Shown in pieces: positions 1 to 4,919 of a stretch of DNA of 5,436 nt. The notes under the pieces are model-generated. The model was not told where the DNA came from, made no database searches, and saw only the letters and a program-made list of their open reading frames with translations. This stretch comes from Halobacteria archaeon (lineage in GTDB: Archaea; Halobacteriota; Methanoliparia; Methanoliparales; Methanoliparaceae): positions 1 through 5,436 of the forward strand of contig DUJX01000017.1 in NCBI GenBank assembly GCA_013329575.1, given 5' to 3'. How positions within the stretch are numbered: the first letter of the stretch is position 1; each line of letters opens with the position of its first letter. The translations under genes were made by a program, and so were the position numbers.

Positions 1-470
1 ACATCCATAATCTCAGGAACTTTTGCTTCGGATGCACCATATGAGAAGAACAACCGGATGGGGATGCCCAACTCGTCAAAATACTTCTTTGTAACATTGG
101 GATATTCCGTAGTTACACGGCTACCGGGTTTTATCTCCTTCACATCGTTTATACCGGAATCTTCTGATACGGCAATAACTATCCTGACTTTATTCTTAGT
201 CTTCTTCGAATATGGTAGCTCGGCAACCTCGATAACATCCGCACCGCTCTCTATAACCCAGTCTCTCCCTGTGATACCAATATCGAAATAGCCCAGTTCG
301 ACGTACTTTGGTATCTCTTGAGGCCGTAGTATCTTCACTCTTCCTATTCTTGGGTCGTCTATGACTGGATTATACTCTCTATCACTCCGTATGACTTCCA
401 GGTTTGCCTCTTTGAATAATGTGAGCGTAGGTTCTTCCAAACTTCCTTTAGGTAATGCTAAATCTATCAT
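1..470 (-). CDS. hisG: ATP phosphoribosyltransferase, N-terminal part (truncated by window edge)
   Basis: HisG catalyses the first step of histidine biosynthesis in the cytoplasm, condensing ATP with PRPP to phosphoribosyl-ATP. Reading the minus strand from the ATG at 470 gives 156 open codons that run off the left edge without a stop. Recognisable HisG landmarks are the N-terminal LALPKGSLEE (residues 4-13), DDPRIGRVKILRPQEIP (38-54), the nucleotide-site strand and turn FDIGITGRDWV (62-72), RVTTEYPNVTKKYF (118-131) and GASEAKVPEIMD (145-156), which begins the PRPP-binding signature. The family is about 210 residues (HisZ-dependent short form) or about 290 (long form with a C-terminal regulatory domain). 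The GASEAKVPE wording resembles archaeal long forms, but the deciding C-terminus is outside the window. The start is set by the LPKG motif just after it and by AGGAAG five bases upstream. No other his gene is visible next to it. Confidence 0.95.
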   Translation of the reverse strand, partial: MIDLALPKGSLEEPTLTLFKEANLEVIRSDREYNPVIDDPRIGRVKILRPQEIPKYVELGYFDIGITGRDWVIESGADVIEVAELPYSKKTKNKVRIVIAVSEDSGINDVKEIKPGSRVTTEYPNVTKKYFDELGIPIRLFFSYGASEAKVPEIMD

Positions 471-475
471 ACAAT

Positions 476-481
476 CTTCCT
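476..481 (-). promoter_or_regulatory. Ribosome binding site of hisG
   Basis: The minus strand reads AGGAAG with five bases before the ATG at 470. It is an imperfect Shine-Dalgarno match but well placed, and it supports that start codon. Confidence 0.45.
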
Positions 482-513
482 ATTTTTTAACGCTTAAATA
501 ATGATCGCTTTTC

Positions 514-526
514 GATACTTATACAT
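514..526 (-). promoter_or_regulatory. Putative TATA-box promoter for hisG
   Basis: The minus strand reads ATGTATAAGTATC. A TATA box here would place transcription start near 494 and give a leader of about 24 bases that includes the AGGAAG site. A second AT-rich candidate (TTATTTAAG, 492-501) lies closer and would leave almost no leader. The surrounding 471-682 spacer is very AT-rich and holds no recognisable gene. Confidence 0.35.
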
Positions 527-622
527 ATCTAGCAAATAATATCAAAATATACAAAGTAAAGGTTCCTATTGAGTCAAGAATAAAATGGTTTATAGACGCC
601 AAAGGTTTCAGGCGTTCTTATT

Positions 623-669
623 AAAAACAGTAACAAAATACCTATTAGCCTATCTGCAAAAAACAGATC
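623..669 (-). terminator. Probable transcription termination region of thyA
   Basis: Just past the thyA stop, the minus strand carries a T6 run (658-663) in the loop of a small hairpin (ATCTG/CAGAT arms, 652-656 and 664-668), followed by a T5 run (623-627). Archaeal termination depends mainly on T-tracts, so these runs are plausible end points. A second weak hairpin (GACGCC/GGCGTT with one G-T pair, 595-616) lies further downstream. Position and composition are the only evidence. Confidence 0.35.
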
Positions 670-682
670 TATACCTTTATCT

Positions 683-1300
683 TTATAATATCGCCTCAAC
701 GTTTTTTAAATCGTTTAAATAAATATGGGCAGAGATGCTCTGTATAGTAATACCGCCTTTTTTTGCATCAGTCTCTTTAGCAACGTATTCTAATAATTTA
801 GACAGAGCATAGAGGTTATACGGATACGCACCGTAAAAATCGTGAGATCTGAAGACCGCTGTTAATTCCAGCCGATCTCTCAACTTGAAATCAACCAGCA
901 TCATACAAGGAACTTCTTCAGTATTAAAGTCAATAGTCGGAATCCAAGTAGTAGCAATCGCCCGTCGTGTATTTCGGTTATTATTTATCCGTTTTATTAT
1001 CATATCGATCTGATCAACTAAACCATTCCAGTTTCTTAACCGTTCTCCGTACGTATAGGAAAAACCCTTGTTTTCAGGTGTTAATAAGGTATTTCCGTAT
1101 TCTTTCAGCAATCTCTCTCTAATCTCTTTTGGATACTCACCAAACGGGTTTTCTATTCGCGTTATAAGATTCAATATCTCTCTCGTTCTGCTTCCTCGCT
1201 CATCATCTACTAGCAACCCTTTCTCTATTATAAGGTTTAACCCCCTTTTCCAGACATTCTTGGGTTCTACCCCGTATATGAAATAATTATTCGATCTCAT
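683..1300 (-). CDS. thyA: Archaeal-type thymidylate synthase
   Basis: This enzyme methylates dUMP to dTMP using a reduced one-carbon folate or pterin carrier. From the ATG at 1300 it is 205 residues, the short archaeal ThyA form rather than the roughly 264-residue bacterial form. Expected residues are present: the phosphate-binding loop ERGSRTRE (34-41), tyrosine and tryptophan in YGERLRNW (84-91), the arginine pair in NTRRA (110-114), the catalytic cysteine C132 in EVPCMM, R151 and D154 in FRSHDFYGAYPYNLYAL (150-166, with N162), and H192/Y194 in AHIYLND. An upstream in-frame TTG at 1345 would add 15 residues. I prefer ATG 1300 because the homologous N-terminus begins about there (YGVEPKNVWKRG) and the TTG lies inside a hairpin. 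The physiological cofactor (tetrahydrofolate or tetrahydromethanopterin) cannot be told from sequence. It follows the transglutaminase gene on the same strand with a 137-base gap. Confidence 0.93.
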   Translation of the reverse strand: MRSNNYFIYGVEPKNVWKRGLNLIIEKGLLVDDERGSRTREILNLITRIENPFGEYPKEIRERLLKEYGNTLLTPENKGFSYTYGERLRNWNGLVDQIDMIIKRINNNRNTRRAIATTWIPTIDFNTEEVPCMMLVDFKLRDRLELTAVFRSHDFYGAYPYNLYALSKLLEYVAKETDAKKGGITIQSISAHIYLNDLKNVEAIL

Positions 1301-1318
1301 ATTATAAAAGACGTATAG

Positions 1319-1325
1319 ATTTAAG
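1319..1325 (-). promoter_or_regulatory. Weak TATA-like box before thyA
   Basis: The minus strand reads CTTAAAT centred about 22 bases upstream of the ATG at 1300, followed by more AT-rich sequence (TTTTATAAT) directly before the start. No Shine-Dalgarno sequence is visible, so a leaderless or near-leaderless thyA transcript is possible. The spacing is slightly short for that. Read-through from the transglutaminase gene, which has no T-tract after its stop, is the alternative. Confidence 0.28.
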
Positions 1326-1326
1326 A

Positions 1327-1415
1327 GCACTTGGTTGTACTGCAAAATCGCAGTGCGGGTTTATCACGAACCAAAGATTCGCAATATCCCACACAATTGA
1401 TGCAGGAACCAAAGA
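1327..1415 (-). other. Repeat-rich, possibly structured element upstream of thyA
   Basis: On the minus strand the 10-mer TCTTTGGTTC occurs twice (1406-1415 and 1368-1377). Downstream is AACCAAG (1330-1336), which can pair with either copy. Within the closer pairing lies a perfect 5-bp hairpin, ACTGC/GCAGT with a 6-base loop (1339-1354). A competing pairing, GCACT (1352-1356) with AGTGC (1327-1331), overlaps it. By hand count, 36 of the 80 bases at 1331-1410 are G or C (45%), against 15-23% in two other spacer stretches of this window. This fits a small structured RNA, a switch-like leader, a regulator site or a degenerate repeat remnant. I do not recognise it as a known riboswitch, tRNA or C/D-box RNA. 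Confidence 0.4.
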
Positions 1416-1437
1416 CTTTTGTAAGATCTCTGTTTTA

Positions 1438-2409
1438 TTATACAGAGAATTCTTTTGCCGCCTTCTCGTCTATAAGAGCATAACCTACCAGAGGATCGTC
1501 AAAAGATATTATATTTAACCAGGCAGGATCGTCTCCGAATTCCAACACCTTTCCGCCACCCATCATCCTCATATTTTGAACATGCCGCGGACTGTTGATC
1601 GGGTCGAGTATTATCCATTTTCCGTCCATCTTATTTCCAAATTCGTCATCTTTAAGCTCGTGTCGTCCTATACCCCATCCTTCATCTTTTAGGTATACAC
1701 ATACATGATAGCCCGCCCAGGTAATAGATCCATCCTCGTTTTTAGTACCAATAGACGGTGCGGTACCTATCGCGACCTCGTATCCATCCATATAAAGCAG
1801 CGCTGCCAGTAAAAGAGCTTGATCTGCACATGCACCTACACCTGCTGCAACGGTCTCAGTAGGAAACCTAACCCTCTCGCTTGTGGTGGTAACCAACAGA
1901 TTGAAACCAGGTATCCTGTTTGTTACTCCGCCCTCGTTGCTGGAGTGAGGAAAGAAGATATGGTCTCTGACGTAGTAGTAATATAGTTTGGCCGTGCTTA
2001 ACCGGTCTAATTTTTTAAATTTTAACGTCTCGCCGGTTTGTAGTGTTATACTTTTTTTGGCCTTTAAAGGATTGGTTACGTTATCTTTCAAGTAGTTTTC
2101 AGCAAGTCTGCTTGTATTAGTCTGTAGTTTCCCTGTATCATGTACTACCATAAAGTTTCCTATCGAGAAGAAATCTTTAGCAACTTTGTCCGTATCCTTG
2201 TTCCAAGAACCAGCCAAAAGAAAACGGACAAGTTCTGGAGTATGTTTTTGTCTAAAATTGTTGTAAAATTGTTTAAGATCACTCGGTATCGGTGGTATAT
2301 TCTTATCCCGTGGATCATATATCTGTTGTGCCTGTACGCTTGAGATGATAGGATAGACTGCCAATGTGATTACAAGAACCATCGATAATATCTTAAGATA
2401 TTCTTTCAT
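1438..2409 (-). CDS. Secreted transglutaminase-like cysteine protein
   Basis: The 323-residue protein begins with a Sec-type signal peptide: basic KEYLK, then a hydrophobic stretch (residues 7-22), and a likely cleavage after VQA at residue 27. It is therefore probably exported. The C-terminal half carries the transglutaminase-like (papain-fold) core. C194 lies in GVGACADQALLLAALL (190-205), H235 in AGYHVCVYL (232-240), and D269 in WIILDPINSP (265-274), which forms the usual Cys-His-Asp triad in the usual order. No transmembrane anchor follows. Family members hydrolyse or cross-link peptide bonds or glutamine side chains, but in archaea the substrates are generally unknown and the sequence does not reveal this one. 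The N-terminal region (28-135) is not recognised. The ATG at 2409 is chosen because it gives a complete signal peptide. The gene stands between taw1 and thyA on the same strand, 149 bases after taw1. Confidence 0.85.
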   Translation of the reverse strand: MKEYLKILSMVLVITLAVYPIISSVQAQQIYDPRDKNIPPIPSDLKQFYNNFRQKHTPELVRFLLAGSWNKDTDKVAKDFFSIGNFMVVHDTGKLQTNTSRLAENYLKDNVTNPLKAKKSITLQTGETLKFKKLDRLSTAKLYYYYVRDHIFFPHSSNEGGVTNRIPGFNLLVTTTSERVRFPTETVAAGVGACADQALLLAALLYMDGYEVAIGTAPSIGTKNEDGSITWAGYHVCVYLKDEGWGIGRHELKDDEFGNKMDGKWIILDPINSPRHVQNMRMMGGGKVLEFGDDPAWLNIISFDDPLVGYALIDEKAAKEFSV

Positions 2410-2412
2410 ACT

Positions 2413-2427
2413 TTACATTCTTCTCCT
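2413..2427 (-). promoter_or_regulatory. Ribosome binding site with a start-stop codon pair before the transglutaminase gene
   Basis: The minus strand has AGGAG (2423-2427), which is 13 bases from the chosen ATG at 2409. This is longer than usual. Four bases after AGGAG is another ATG (2418) immediately followed by TAA, in frame with the gene. The better-spaced ATG therefore cannot be the gene start. It may initiate and terminate at once, with re-initiation three bases downstream, or it may be chance. Confidence 0.4.
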
Positions 2428-2477
2428 ATTGATATAAAAAATTAATCATAGTGTTACGGATAAGCAAGATTATGACT

Positions 2478-2487
2478 TTTTAATAAA
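2478..2487 (-). promoter_or_regulatory. Putative TATA-like box for the transglutaminase gene
   Basis: The minus strand reads TTTATTAAAA. It would start transcription near 2457, giving a leader of about 48 bases that retains the AGGAG site. Nearby alternatives are AAAATATA (about 2495-2502) and the GATATATATC palindrome (2515-2524). The choice among them is uncertain. Confidence 0.25.
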
Positions 2488-2506
2488 TAGTGGGTATATT
2501 TTACCG

Positions 2507-2524
2507 CCGATCGGGATATATATC
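2507..2524. repeat. Two adjacent perfect palindromes in the taw1/transglutaminase spacer
   Basis: CCGATCGG (2507-2514) is directly followed by GATATATATC (2515-2524). Each is a perfect palindrome, and they lie upstream of the transglutaminase gene. They could be a regulator site overlapping a promoter. Short palindromes of AT-rich sequence are also common by chance, so this is recorded as structure only. Confidence 0.3.
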
Positions 2525-2546
2525 TCATCAAAATTAATCGATCTTT

Positions 2547-2554
2547 AAAAAAAA
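2547..2554 (-). terminator. T8 tract after taw1
   Basis: Four bases beyond the taw1 stop codon the minus strand has eight consecutive T residues. This is a typical archaeal termination signal and would end the CMD-taw1 transcript. Confidence 0.45.
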
Positions 2555-2558
2555 TCAT

Positions 2559-3479
2559 TCAACTAATGAATCTATTTTTGCCATTATCTTTGGAAAGTAA
2601 CACTACACGGCTCTCAAAAGATTCATCGGTCACTTTGTAATCTGTTTCTTTGTCAATGACATACGAAAAATTCTTTATATCCTCGTGGTCGAGCATTCTA
2701 TCTCGATCCAGCCGCTGCCGAGAGTATCCCAGATGCATGTATGATTTGATCTCTATAAAATCGGGAGATGCCATGTTTATCAGAGGAACAAACTTTTCAG
2801 GCTCGGTGTTCATGCCTTTTATAACGGTTATCCTCAAGACCGTTCTGCAATCTTTCTCGCTCAAAATTTTAAACGATTTTAATACGTTATTCCACCCCTC
2901 CTTCTTGATAGGACGACATAACCTTTTATACATCTCCTCGTTGAAGGATTCAAGGGATAGATAAAGTTGCGTCGGGTTTATTTGTTCAATCACATCCGGT
3001 CTTGTCGCATTCGATACAACAAAAGTGGTCAATCCGCGCCTCTTATACTCGTCTATCAGTCTGTCTAAATAAGGATATAATGTCGGCTCGCCTATAAGGC
3101 TTATAGCAACATGTCTCGGCTCTACTGCCTCCCAATATTTTGCGATATCTGCCCGATACGATCCTTTATATCCTGTTAAAAGTCGTATCTGCTCTTTAAT
3201 GGATGCATCTACTATCTCTTCTGGTGAGTCCATCCGTCCGAAAGATGTCGATAAACCGGTAGGTCTCCAGCAGATTATACAATTCTGGTTGCATCCTATA
3301 TACGGAGTCATCTGGATACATCGGTGTGATGCAATCCCATAAAATTTCGATTTGTAACACTCGCCCTGGTCTATGATACTTTTTTTCAACCAATGGCAGA
3401 GTTTTACTGCGGAATGGCTATTTGATCCTATAATATGATCTCCCTGCCTTTTTAAGATCTCTTCGTATTTTTCGGTCAT
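2559..3479 (-). CDS. taw1: tRNA-4-demethylwyosine synthase (radical SAM)
   Basis: Taw1/TYW1 condenses N1-methylguanosine at position 37 of tRNA-Phe with carbons from pyruvate to form the tricyclic 4-demethylwyosine, using radical SAM chemistry. The 306-residue length matches archaeal family members. The SAM-cluster cysteines are C63, C67 and C70 in GCNQNCIICWRP (62-73). Three further cysteines (C28, C41, C54) show the 13-residue spacing of the second [4Fe-4S] cluster described for the Methanocaldococcus enzyme. K43, two residues after C41, matches the lysine proposed to bind pyruvate. Other family blocks are KFYGIASHRCIQMTP (45-59), the SLIGEPTLYP region, YLSLES and EIKSYMHLGYSRQRL. The ATG at 3479 is 3 bases after the preceding stop, with only a weak purine-rich stretch upstream, so translation is probably coupled to the CMD gene. 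The eukaryotic flavodoxin domain is absent, as expected for archaea. Confidence 0.95.
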   Translation of the reverse strand: MTEKYEEILKRQGDHIIGSNSHSAVKLCHWLKKSIIDQGECYKSKFYGIASHRCIQMTPYIGCNQNCIICWRPTGLSTSFGRMDSPEEIVDASIKEQIRLLTGYKGSYRADIAKYWEAVEPRHVAISLIGEPTLYPYLDRLIDEYKRRGLTTFVVSNATRPDVIEQINPTQLYLSLESFNEEMYKRLCRPIKKEGWNNVLKSFKILSEKDCRTVLRITVIKGMNTEPEKFVPLINMASPDFIEIKSYMHLGYSRQRLDRDRMLDHEDIKNFSYVIDKETDYKVTDESFESRVVLLSKDNGKNRFIS

Positions 3480-3482
3480 ATT

Positions 3483-3887
3483 TTATTTTGTCTCTTTTTC
3501 TCTATATTTTCTAAGAGCGGTAGCCAAAACTCCGGTCTTTGCCATCACAGAACTTATCAAGATGACATCCAAAATCTCATCTCGCGTCGCACCGCACTTC
3601 AATGCTGCATCATAATGGACAGAGATGCACCCTTCAGATTTGTTAGCCACAGCCGCAGCAAGAGCAATGAGTTCAGCAGTCTTTGGATCGAGGCTCTTCG
3701 GTCGTGTGGTATAATACACGCTCAAAAGTTCTGGAATCAATACCTCTGGTCTCTTCTCCATCTCTTTGATTATAAAAGGGACCATCCCTAACTCTTCTTC
3801 TACAATTTTTTCTAAAGAATCGATCAGTTCTTCTTTATTCTTTAATACCAAATCAAACTCTTTGAAGAGTTCTTCTACCTGGGTCAT
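3483..3887 (-). CDS. Carboxymuconolactone decarboxylase/AhpD-family protein, single-cysteine variant
   Basis: This is a small 134-residue all-helical protein of the CMD/AhpD superfamily. The diagnostic block is NKSEGCISVHYDAALKCGAT (residues 82-101). It aligns with the family pattern CxxCxxxH followed by xxxALKxGAT. Here the first cysteine position is S84, the second is C87, the histidine is H91, and E85 is in between. The preceding segment (DPKTAELIALAAAVAN, 67-82) and the following one (TRDEILDVILISSVMAKTG, 101-119) also fit. AhpD members act as disulfide reductases or peroxidases through the two cysteines, and CMD members decarboxylate a lactone. With one cysteine, classical CxxC chemistry is unlikely and the true activity is unknown. 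The N-terminal 30 residues are charged and helical. The start at 3887 fits a TATA box 29 bases upstream, and taw1 follows after 3 bases, so the two genes form an operon. Confidence 0.82.
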   Translation of the reverse strand: MTQVEELFKEFDLVLKNKEELIDSLEKIVEEELGMVPFIIKEMEKRPEVLIPELLSVYYTTRPKSLDPKTAELIALAAAVANKSEGCISVHYDAALKCGATRDEILDVILISSVMAKTGVLATALRKYREKETK

Positions 3888-3910
3888 ATATAGAAGAATA
3901 AGTATAATGA

Positions 3911-3920
3911 TATATATAAA
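3911..3920 (-). promoter_or_regulatory. TATA box for the CMD-taw1 operon
   Basis: The minus strand reads TTTATATATA centred about 29 bases upstream of the ATG at 3887, with no Shine-Dalgarno sequence between them. This is the spacing expected for a leaderless archaeal transcript. It implies that CMD-taw1 has its own promoter inside the 59-base gap after the crotonase gene, although read-through from the crotonase is not excluded because no T-tract follows that gene. Confidence 0.55.
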
Positions 3921-3946
3921 TTATCCAGCAATCATCGACCGATACA

Positions 3947-4759
3947 TCAGAAATTGGGTTTTCTTCCCTCCATTCTCGCCTGAAAACCTTCCATTACTTT
4001 TTCCATATCTCCAAAGATGATACTCTGCGTTATACCCTCTATCTCGAGGGAAGTATTTTTATCCATATCCCTGCTTAGATCTATTATCTTTTTAGACAAT
4101 CCTACAGCGGTTAAAGAACAGTTGTCCATAATATCCTGTGCCAATCTCCTCGCAACGTTCAGTTCCTCTCCTTCAGGTGTTACCTCATTGACCAAGTTTA
4201 TTCTAAACGCCTCATCGGCAGATATGAGTTTTCCCGTCATTATAAGTTCCTTTGCCTTGATTATTCCGACCATCCTCGTCAATCGTGTTGTACCTCCAAC
4301 ATCAGGAATAAGACCTAATTGAACCTCTGGAATACCTATACGCGTATCTTTAGATGCTATTCTAAAATCTGCCGTTAATGCTAACTCAAGCCCCATACCT
4401 ATCGTATAACCATGAACCGCACATATGACAGGTTTTTCAAGTGATTCTATCTTGTTTAAACCGTAATGCAGATCCATAAGATAATTCCTAAACCAGCTTG
4501 TCCCTTTCTCATTGATATTCTCTATAAACATCGATGGAAACTCAAAAAGATCTATTCCAGCAGAGAAAGCTCTTCCTTTTCCTGCCAAGATTACAACCTT
4601 GACTTCTGGATCTGATGCGGCGGCTAAAAAGGCATTTGATAACTCGGTCATGATTTCTGGGTTTAAAGCATTTCTCTTCTCAGGTCGATTCAAATATATC
4701 GTCATTATTTTATCTTTTTTCTCTATTAAGATGATATTACTTCCTGTTTTTTCGTCCAT
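3947..4759 (-). CDS. Crotonase-family enoyl-CoA hydratase/isomerase
   Basis: This 270-residue enzyme is predicted to add water to, or shift the double bond of, an enoyl-CoA in beta-oxidation-type or aromatic-acid degradation. Crotonase landmarks are LNRPEKRNALN (23-33), the CoA/oxyanion-hole strand GKGRAFSAGIDL (60-71), the second oxyanion segment HGYTIGMGLELALTADFRIA (116-135) and IPEVQLGLIPDVGGTTRL (143-160). Both glutamates used by hydratases are present (E125 and E145, equivalent to rat E144 and E164). D153 occupies the position of the third acidic residue of delta-3,5-delta-2,4-dienoyl-CoA isomerases, and the insertion after AGIDL (72-105) also resembles those enzymes. D153 also occurs in ordinary bacterial crotonases, so substrate and reaction remain open. 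The start at 4759 fits a TATA box 29 bases upstream and no ribosome binding site, suggesting a leaderless message. It is divergent from a CoA-ligase gene, a likely pathway partner. Confidence 0.88.
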   Translation of the reverse strand: MDEKTGSNIILIEKKDKIMTIYLNRPEKRNALNPEIMTELSNAFLAAASDPEVKVVILAGKGRAFSAGIDLFEFPSMFIENINEKGTSWFRNYLMDLHYGLNKIESLEKPVICAVHGYTIGMGLELALTADFRIASKDTRIGIPEVQLGLIPDVGGTTRLTRMVGIIKAKELIMTGKLISADEAFRINLVNEVTPEGEELNVARRLAQDIMDNCSLTAVGLSKKIIDLSRDMDKNTSLEIEGITQSIIFGDMEKVMEGFQARMEGRKPNF

Positions 4760-4782
4760 GCATATCTATAATAAAGACGTAA

Positions 4783-4794
4783 CATATATTTTTT
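4783..4794 (-). promoter_or_regulatory. TATA-like promoter of the crotonase gene
   Basis: The minus strand reads AAAAAATATATG centred about 29 bases from the ATG at 4759. No Shine-Dalgarno sequence lies in between, so transcription would begin at or within a few bases of the start codon. Confidence 0.45.
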
Positions 4795-4833
4795 ACTAAT
4801 CCATTGATTATATAATTAAGAGATAAATTGTTA

Positions 4834-4849
4834 TAAGAATGTAAGAATG
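4834..4849 (+). repeat. Tandem duplication of TAAGAATG
   Basis: TAAGAATG occurs twice head to tail (4834-4841, 4842-4849). The second copy overlaps one ATGGATTA motif. It is probably a small slippage duplication, possibly part of the control region. Confidence 0.35.
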
Positions 4850-4868
4850 GATTATTTTCAGATTAATA

Positions 4869-4880
4869 ATATTTAAATAT
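4869..4880 (+). promoter_or_regulatory. TATA-box promoter of the CoA-ligase gene
   Basis: ATATTTAAATAT is a perfect 12-base palindrome centred about 45 bases before the ATG at 4920. It would start transcription near 4901 and leave a leader of about 19 bases that carries the GAGGT ribosome binding site. Being palindromic, it could in principle also bind the basal factors in the other direction. Confidence 0.5.
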
Positions 4881-4907
4881 CAATATTGGATGGATTACAA
4901 GTTTAAA

Positions 4908-4913
4908 AGAGGT
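4908..4913 (+). promoter_or_regulatory. Ribosome binding site of the CoA-ligase gene
   Basis: AGAGGT ends six bases before the ATG at 4920. This is the clearest Shine-Dalgarno sequence in the window, and it fixes that start. It contrasts with the leaderless-looking crotonase and CMD genes. Confidence 0.65.
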
Positions 4914-4919
4914 AAGATA

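Larger units (their letters stand above)
4797..4897. repeat. Three copies of ATGGATTA in the divergent control region
   Basis: The 8-mer ATGGATTA lies at 4847-4854 and 4890-4897 on the plus strand and, inverted as TAATCCAT, at 4797-4804. All three are inside the 160-base region between the crotonase and CoA-ligase starts. The first two by position share the longer AATGGATTA. They flank or lie next to both predicted TATA boxes, as operator sites of a shared regulator might. I found no further exact copy when scanning the rest of the window by eye. Confidence 0.4.

Noticed and set aside
1068..1286. Plus-strand reading frame opposite thyA
   Set aside because: It is antisense to a well-supported gene with all catalytic residues, and its own translation is low-complexity and Ser/Phe-rich.
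1300..1437. Possible tRNA or C/D-box guide RNA in the thyA upstream spacer (GGTTCGTGATAAACC resembles a T-arm; GTGATAA resembles box C)
   Set aside because: No acceptor stem, anticodon arm or proper TTCRANY loop can be built, and there is no CTGA box D partner.
1339..1440. Open reading stretch on the plus strand across the thyA upstream spacer
   Set aside because: No plausible start codon or ribosome binding site was seen, more than one frame is open over this short stretch, and the translation resembles no family I know.
2650..2964. Plus-strand reading frame opposite taw1
   Set aside because: It is a shadow of a strongly conserved radical SAM gene, with no ribosome binding site or recognisable domain.
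3934..3943. Inverted repeat ATCGACCGAT after the crotonase stop as a terminator
   Set aside because: The arms are only 4 bases and no T-tract follows on the minus strand.
3766..4020. Plus-strand reading frame spanning the CMD/crotonase gap
   Set aside because: It is antisense to both genes, overlaps the TATA box of the CMD operon, and has no family resemblance.
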